A DNA stretch of 64,000 bases, from contig NC_088309.1 of the NCBI RefSeq assembly GCF_910592395.1, forward strand, positions 26,786,599 to 26,850,598. The letters run 5' to 3'. A program made the translations under genes and the position numbers. The notes under the pieces are model-generated. The model saw only the letters and a program-made list of their open reading frames with translations. It was not told the origin of the DNA and ran no database searches. The number at the start of each line of letters is the position of its first letter. Position 1 is the stretch's first letter. Below, piece by piece: positions 57,046 through 64,000 of the stretch. The DNA is from Lineus longissimus. Its lineage: Eukaryota; Nemertea; Pilidiophora; Heteronemertea; Lineidae.

Positions 57046-57233
57046 CATACATTGCATTTGTAGTTTAAATTGACAATGTTGACATGAATGTGTGTGATTG
57101 TGGTCATAACCTTTATATTAATGCATGCAGGAACTTGAGTTGAAGTTTACTAAGATGAATACACTGGTTATGTGCATTTCGTTTGTGAGGTCAAATGACA
57201 GTGCATGCAGTGCCATGGAGGAAGGTTTTTAAA

Positions 57234-57239
57234 AATAAA
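57234..57239 (+). terminator. Poly(A) signal, PPM1D
   Basis: AATAAA about 190 nt after the stop; a further AATAAA lies near 57490. Confidence 0.45.
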
Positions 57240-59440
57240 GTCGTAGTGTCATTTACAAGATTTTATAAGGTAGCATTGGTGTACATGTAAATATGAATGT
57301 TAGATTTTGGAGCAGGTTTTCTTGGTTATAAAACAGCTTATACATGTATTTCTCTACCAACCTACTTTTCAGAATGGTTCAACTGTCGGCTTTGGAGAAG
57401 CTGTTGGACACTTACAATGTTCTTTTTATTTATTTAAAGCTGGTTTAATTGTAAAATAGTATGTTTCGACAAATTTCTTATGTGATAAATGAAATAAAGG
57501 TTGTTTCAAATTCAAAGAATGGCTCAGAAAAACAGAGAAAGTTTGCTTCATGGTGATAACCAAACATTCCAGTTCAACTCTTCGCATGGCCTCCATCCTA
57601 TGATTTGGTTTATGACTTGATTCAGCAAAGATATTCTCTTTGTAATTGTAATTGTACATGTTCATTGTGGTAATACTATTAATAGTCTAATATAACCTGA
57701 GCTGTGAGACCAGACATTAATTTCAGGGATGTGAAACTTGTTTTCTACATTATCGTGCATGCATATATGTACCGGGAGTGGAAATGATCTGAGATATTGA
57801 ACTGAACTTGTTGATCTTCACAGACAAAAACGTGTCTGCACTCAGCTTGACAATGTACGGTAACCTATAGGTTGTCTCCTCATGAGTGATATGGCCACTT
57901 GCCCAGTATGGGCAAATTGTGTCACGTATCAAGAAGTTGCGGTCTCTTGGGCTTCCTGCCTAAAGGCCAATCACTCGGTGATTTTGCTATCACATTTACA
58001 GGTATAACAATAGACTCAAGAATTTCTCCTCGTCCACAGGGCAACCAACTACTTTATTGTGAAGTAACCCTCTGTCTGATAATTTGGTCGGGGCAATAGG
58101 ACAAGTAAGAAAATCAAACCCTGCGAGATCTTTGACTTTCACCACCAGACTACTGGTAAAAATCTTGTGTTCATGTACATCTATAATATTCATTATTTAT
58201 TTCACTTGTACATTTTATTGTAAATTGTAATTATGATTCATGATTTTTAATTTTATGCCTATAAATTATTGCACATTGATATTTTTAAGGGTTTGAGACC
58301 CTATCTGTATCTTGCTTTTGTACCGTTCTAATTTTATACTTAGATAAGCCATCAATGCTTATTTCAATCGAGGAAGGCATGTGACTCCACAGCCAGAGTA
58401 CACTTACTGTTTGCTGAACTATAATTGGTTACTCTCCACTCAAAAAGAAATTGTGCATACCTGAATTCAATGGAATTGGGCTTCTGGTGCTGATTGAATT
58501 TGAAGGCATTTGCATTCTTTGGCTACGTAAAAATACACGGATTTGCTGTAAAAATTGAAAGTGAATAGAACCCTTAAGATCATCAACCAGCAACGTTTGA
58601 GAGGAGGGCCTCCGTGAAATATTTTTTAGTATATCAGTTTGTCTTCACCGGGTGCCTTTCCTTTAGTTCTATTCTATCCAACAGTCTCCATGCATCAGAC
58701 TCTGTATACTATTGTTCTCTGTATATAATTAGTTAGTTTGTAGGAAAAGTGATGTGCTTTACAAGCCTGAACTTACCTGCAGTATGTCTGATTTGATTTA
58801 TGAACACTTCTCGGCAAGATCCTTGGTCAATTTATGACAACTTCGTCAATACCAGTATGTTACTATGTGCAATCTGGGGTACCATTCTTCAGATCTATGT
58901 TCATATATTTTATGTTAAAAACACATGTTCAGTGTTGGTCGAGTGATAAATTTACTGAAAACCACTAATACAAGATTTCGTGAGCTTTCTTTTTAGGTCT
59001 ATGGTATATTTTGAAATGCTCACTGTTGTTGGTCTTGTATCCTCCAATACAGATTTTGCTTTTTAAAACATGATTATCCATAACCCCAACTGTAATCAAA
59101 ACTCCTCCACTTTTCGGGACAAACTATTGACCTTCTTGGGTGACCATCTTGGGTGACCAGCTGAGTCTTTCACTCGTCTAGTCCAAGTACAATTACTCCA
59201 TGAACCGCTTCTATAACTTAAGCCATGTAGTTGTCATGTCCATGTATGAATGTGCTGCATGGGTTGTAATGTATTAGTTGTGTAAACGTATTAACTATCA
59301 CAACATGCTTTGTTGGAAAGCTATTTAAAATAAAATGTAAATTGCCATCTAGTTCGCTGTGTGTTGTTTCTCTATTGCTAGTAAGATTAACTCAGAATGT
59401 GACAGGATTTCAGTTGACCATCATCCAAGTCGCCCTGTCT
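57240..59440. other. PPM1D 3' flank
   Basis: AT-rich; may be alternative 3' UTR. I see no coding sequence, RNA gene or element. Confidence 0.5.
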
Positions 59441-59449
59441 CAAAAGAAA

Positions 59450-61560
59450 GAGACCGGTAATGAGTAGGGAACAGGAGTTGTCTCTAAGCCCAGGTTGGCT
59501 TGTCTTCGAGAGCAACCAGCGGCAGAAAGGGGCCCGGAGTTGTCTCAGGTCAAAGCAAGATATGATTAGGCTAGAGTTGTCTCTTTGCCATGGTTGGTCT
59601 GTCTTCAAGTGCGACCAGAGGCTGAAGGGTCTCAGTGTTGTCTCCGGCCGAGGACAGGTATGAGTAGGCTACAGGATACCAAGATTTGGGTTGTCTTCAA
59701 GAGCAACCAGCGGCACAAAGGGGCCCAGAGTTGTCTCAGGTCAAAGCAAGATATGATTAGGCTAGAGTTGTCTCTTTGCCGTGGTTAGTCTGTCTTCAAG
59801 AGCGACCAGAGGCAGAAGGGTCTCGGTGTTGTCTCCGGCCGAGGACAGGTATGATAAGGCGAGAGGAGGTATCTCTATGCCAAGGTTGGTCTGTCTTCAA
59901 GAGCGACTAGAGGCAAAATTGTCTCGGTGTTGTCTGCGGCTGAGGACACAGGTATGCGTAGACTACAGGAGTTGTCTCAATGCTCAGGTTAGGCTTGTCT
60001 TCAAGAGCAACCAGCAGCATAAAGGGGACCCGAGTTGTCTCCTGCCGAGGACACAGGTATGAGTAGGCTGCAGGAGTTGTCTCCATGCCAAGGCTGGGCC
60101 TGTCTTTTAGAGCGACCAGTTCAAGAGCGATCAGAGGCAGAAGATTCCTGGTGTTGTATCCGGCCAAGGACAGGTATGATTAGGCTTGAGGAGTTGTCTC
60201 AGGTCGAGGCAAGATATGATTAGGCTAGAGGAGGTACCTCTATGCCAAGGTTGGTCTGTCTTCAAGAGTGACCAGAGGCTGAAGAGTCTCGGTGTTGTCT
60301 CTGGCCGAGGACATATATGAGTATAGGCTACAGGAGTTGTCTCTAAGCCCAGGTTGGCTTGTCTTCAAGAGCGACCAGAGGCTTAAGAGTCTCGGTGTTT
60401 TCTCTGGCCGAGGACATATATGAGTAGGCTACAGGTGTTGTCTCTAAGCCAAGATTGGCTTGTCTTCAAGAGTGACCAGATGTAGAAGGTTCCCGTTGTT
60501 TCCTCTGGCCAAGGACCGATATGAGTGGGCAACTGGAGTTGTCTCAGGTCGAGGCAAGATATGATTAGGCTAGAGGAGGTACCTCTTTGCCAAGGCGTTC
60601 CGGCAGAAGGGTCTCGGTGTTGTGTCCCATCAAGGACAGGTGTGTGTGAGCAGACTAGGAGTTGTATCTATATGCCTAGGTTGTGCTTTTCTTCAAAAGT
60701 CACGATAGGCAGAGGGTCTTGGTGATGTCTCCAGCATAGGACCGGTATGAGTAGGCTACAGGACTTTTCTCAATGTCCAAGTTGGGCTTGTCTTCAAGAG
60801 CAACCAGCGGCGGAAAGGGTCCCGGAGTCGTCGAGGAAAGGTATGAGTAGGCTACAGGAGTTGTCTCAATGCCCAGGTTGGGCTTGTCTTCAAGAGCAAC
60901 CAGCGGCAAAAAGGGGCCCGGAGTTGTCTCCGGCTGGGGACACAGGTATGAGTAGGCTGCAGGAGTTGTCTCCATGCCAAAGTCGGGCTTGTCTTTTAGA
61001 GCAACCAGAGGCAGGAGGGGCCCGGTGTTGTCTCCAGCCTAGGATCGGTATGAGTAGGCAACAGGAGTTGTCTCAATGCCCAGGTTGGGCTTGTCTTCAA
61101 GAGCAACCAGCGGCAGAAAGGCGCCCGGAGTTGTCTCCTACCGAGGACACAGGTATGAGTAGGCTGCATGAGTTGTCTCCATGCCAAGGTTGGGCCTGTC
61201 CTTTAGAGCGACAAGTTCAAGAGCGATCAGAGGCAGAAGTGTCCTGGTGTTGTATCCGGCCAAGGACAGGTATGATTAGGCTGGAGGAGTTGTCTCTATG
61301 CCATGGTTGGTCTGTCTTCAAGAGCGACCAGAGGCTGAAGAGTCTCGGTGTGTTGTCTCTGGCCGAGGACAGATATGAATAGGCTACAGGAGATGTCTCT
61401 AAGCCCAGGTTGGCTTGCTTTCAAGTGCGACCAGAGGTAGAAGGTTCCCGGTGTTGTCTCCAGCCAAGGACAGATATGAGTAGGCAACAGGAGTTGTCTT
61501 AATGCTCAGGTTAGGCTTGTCTTCAAGAGCAACCAGCGGCAGAAAGGGGCCCGGAGTTCC
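59450..61560. repeat. Minisatellite, ~100-bp period, about 20 units
   Basis: Landmark GTCTTCAAGAGCGACCAG recurs every ~92-105 bp from 59497 to 61517, followed by GGCAGAAGGG, GTTGTCTC, a GAGGACAGGTATGAGTAGG segment and CAGGAGTTGTCTC. Two unit types occur (GAGCAACCAGCGGCAGAAAG and GAGCGACCAGAGGCAGAAGG), and there are local higher-order blocks. Because many units are ~102 bp, long in-frame stretches occur on both strands, but there is no gene structure. Confidence 0.92.
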
Positions 61561-61569
61561 CTTGGCCGT

Positions 61570-62742
61570 TGGGCGAGTATGATCCAGAGACCACAGTCAA
61601 GGGTAGAAAAGTTTGTCAGATCACTTTTTGGTTTGCAGGAGCTGCCTCATCAGAAATCAAGGAGAGAAACAACAAACTGTATGGTGTTATAGATTTGTTT
61701 TTAATAAAAACTGTCTGCCCACATAAACTGGCAGATACAGATACATGTACTCTTACAATACTTTAGAAGAGAATTCAGATGTACTCGGAATCATTGCAAT
61801 CAAAATGCTCTGTCTGAATCAATCTAGAGATCATAGCATTTTCAATGAAATGATCCAGATGTGTAAATTATGTGTGATTCTTGTAACATACATGTTGTGT
61901 AATTATATCAACTCGAAGTGAACCTGAATTAGTTGTCTGGGCTAATCTGTCCGAACCAAGGAAACCTCAATGATCAAAGCAAGTTAGCACAATGTTCAAA
62001 AGCATTAAGTATCAACATGCTAGCCATGGGTATTTCCTTTTAGGTCAGTTGTACGAACTGCTAGGTATACAGGAGATAAAAGTAAGGCCAACTCATTCAT
62101 CAAAAATTAAAGTTTCAACTGGCTGATTTGGAATGCCTCTAGATCGTAATTTCAAAGACGTCCCATTTCACAAAGCTACAAACCTCTACCACATATCAGA
62201 ACATGTCTATTTATAGCACCAATGCCAAGCCAGCCTGACCTCCTAAACTCAAGGCCTCCAAATAGAAATATAGGTAGGACAGCAAACAGATACGTGATGA
62301 GAGATTGATGCCTCACAGTCTTTTGGATAAAAGTATCAGTTAACCTTCAAAAAGTATGTGCTCACCTCAAGAGGAAATGAGGACACAACACAAGTAGACA
62401 AAAGTACTATACCCCAAAAGCACTAGAACTAGAATTGAAGGAAGGGACCGTGTTTCTTTTGTGAAGGTAAACGGACACTTTTACCCACTGTGTACGCACA
62501 CAATGCATGTCCTCTCACACAACTGTTACAGATAGCAAGTTCAGGGTATCACTACAGACCTTACATGATCTCAAGTCACATTGCAAGCAGTTCTTCAGAG
62601 CAGGACAAAGAGAGCACAATTTGTTGCATTCACTGATCAACATTTCTTTCGATGTACTCCAATATTTTTGTGACAAGTCCTCTATATTTCTTCAGTTTGT
62701 AGCTTGTGAAACGAGCGAATATTGTTCTGAACCAAGTCCTTC
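61570..62742. other. Non-coding, probable ARPC3 3' UTR
   Basis: Lies downstream of the ARPC3 stop on the minus strand. No other feature recognised. Confidence 0.4.
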
Positions 62743-64000
62743 TTACTGTCCTGGTGCTGATAAACTCTTGTCCATAAATTTCCTTTTTACAAAGCACATC
62801 CACCACTGAAATGAAATGACAGGTTTTGCATGAGCTTCTTAAAACATAGACTGTCGACAAATATTTGTGAACAGACCTACAATTTCTCGATGAGATAGCT
62901 ATTCCCAATTAAAATTGAATGATTTAAATATTGGTTCGTTGTAATGCACTAGATAACTTGTTGAAAACTGATCAGATACTTGTGCCGCCAGATTCAGATC
63001 AGCTGATCCTGGAATGATTGCTGTGAATTTGAGACTCACCTTGCTTGGTTTTTCATTAGGTTTTTCAAACACCTTGTCAAGTACGCGCTCGCCAGTTTCT
63101 TGTCGGAGTTGAAGCAGGTACGTCCTCATTGTTTCTGGAAGAGACCAATTGTTCATCAGTAAAGATAAAGGCTACACAGATTATCAACTTCTTCTTCATC
63201 ATTTGCTCTGCACTTGGATGTGTAAATCTGTATGGGTGACTCCTCCACCACAGTGGGCCGATCGGTTTTTGCATGCAACAGGGAATACTACAGCTTGGTG
63301 ACTAACTTACCTTCCTCATTTCTGTCAGCAGGTCGGCCGTATAAAGCATTGAGAGGAAAGCCAGCCTCGCCAGGGAGAGCAAATCTAGAGATTGCTAATG
63401 AATACATCTCCTTATTGCCATCATTTCGGTTGTTACACTATGAAGAAAAAAAAACTGCCTTAGAACTGTAGATATTAAGCACCTCGTATGAATATTCTCT
63501 TTGAAGTCGGAAAGATATTCATCAGTTACAGAAGCCTGATTTAGCAGTTATTTTCGGTTTTACTTTGATCCCCTGAAACTTCTTGTTCTTTCCTTGTCTA
63601 CAGTGCATGAATGAAGACAAAAGTCATTTGTTTTAGAGCTGGACAGTCAAGGAATACAACACCAGGAGGGCAGGATGCAAAACCTCACACTATCAACTTA
63701 CCTTTTGTAATTTCTTCAAACACTCTGTGATGTAGAGTGTAACGTAGATCAGAGTCCTATCAGCTTCACCCTACAAAAGGAAAGAATAGGAATTATTCAT
63801 AAGCTTCTTTTCATCTGTTAAAATTTAACTTCAGAATCATAACATTTTTTTCTTTTTTTCAGGGGCATTACATTAGAAAGCACATGACTGCAGTGCTACA
63901 CTTGAACCTTTGAAAGCATACATTCTATCTCTCAAGATAATGATCTCATTGTTGAAGGTTCCCACAACTATTTAGACAGAATATCCTACCTTTATTTCAA
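62743..64000 (-). CDS. ARPC3: ARPC3, Arp2/3 complex p21 subunit (5' part outside window)
   Basis: Subunit 3 of the seven-protein Arp2/3 complex that nucleates branched actin filaments. Exons (minus): >64000-63990, 63770-63702, 63437-63311, 63134-63040, 62805-62743. Protein: ...[90 protein letters not shown] and [20 protein letters not shown]-stop. Matches animal ARPC3 throughout (human: EKEMYTLGI, PGEPGFPLNAIY, YLQQLRQETG, WWTCFVKRQFM). All phases agree. About the first 60 residues are missing because the gene runs past the right edge. Confidence 0.95.

Noticed and set aside
60747-61382. 211-codon open frame with ~34-residue repeats
   Set aside because: It lies wholly inside the minisatellite, is a by-product of ~102-bp units, has frames open on both strands and no gene signals.
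59450-61560. CRISPR-like array
   Set aside because: Repeats and spacers are not distinct, units are ~100 bp and diverged, and the genome is animal; this is a minisatellite.
61569-61766. Short plus-strand frame next to the minisatellite
   Set aside because: No conserved motif or splice context; more likely part of the ARPC3 3' region.

Overview
The window is nuclear DNA of an animal. Genes are split by GT-AG introns, coding exons are GC-richer than the AT-rich non-coding DNA, and there are poly(A) signals, tRNA-derived SINEs, foldback elements, a LINE relic and minisatellites. The gene set (mGluR-like class C GPCRs, a cytospin/SPECC1-type protein, PPM1D, ARPC3) and the recurring word ACATGTA suggest a marine bilaterian invertebrate, possibly a lophotrochozoan. 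The species cannot be fixed from sequence alone.

The first 36 kb is a cluster of three related class C receptor genes. Gene A (+, 1-9544, 5' end outside the window) and gene B (-, 24675-12604) point at each other. Gene B is complete as modelled. A signal peptide is followed by FIVE consecutive mGluR-type Venus flytrap (VFT) ligand-binding domains and then one class C seven-transmembrane domain, about 2804 residues in all. Gene A shows VFT2 to VFT5, the 7TM and a tail, with intron positions and phases matching gene B, so a VFT1 is expected upstream of the window. Every module is preceded by a short three-cysteine linker (CX2-6CX1-2C) instead of the nine-cysteine domain of mGluRs. Gene C (+, 27190-35845) is a diverged sibling with the usual single VFT, the same kind of linker and 7TM, and a tyrosine-rich tail; it is transcribed away from gene B. 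Known class C receptors carry one VFT per subunit, so the five-VFT receptors are the most unusual thing here. VFT5 of gene B has lost all four mGluR-type ligand-pocket positions I could align, which suggests division of labour between modules.

From 36 to 40 kb lie a degraded L2/CR1-like LINE 3' end, a second copy of a palindromic MITE also found in a gene C intron, and a short tandem repeat. The cytospin-like gene (SPECC1/SPECC1L family, -, 48039-40069) has one 2.9 kb coding exon carrying the coiled coil and four small exons carrying the CH domain. PPM1D/Wip1-like phosphatase (+, 53453-57045) follows, with a ~100-bp-period minisatellite of about 2.1 kb downstream (59.45-61.56 kb). The right edge holds the 3' exons of ARPC3 (-), the p21 subunit of the Arp2/3 complex.

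The receptor genes probably act together at the cell surface in chemosensing or development. The other three genes are ordinary conserved neighbours (cytoskeleton, stress-kinase phosphatase, actin nucleation). All exon models were made by hand from splice signals, reading phase and homology between the paralogs. They have not been checked against transcripts.
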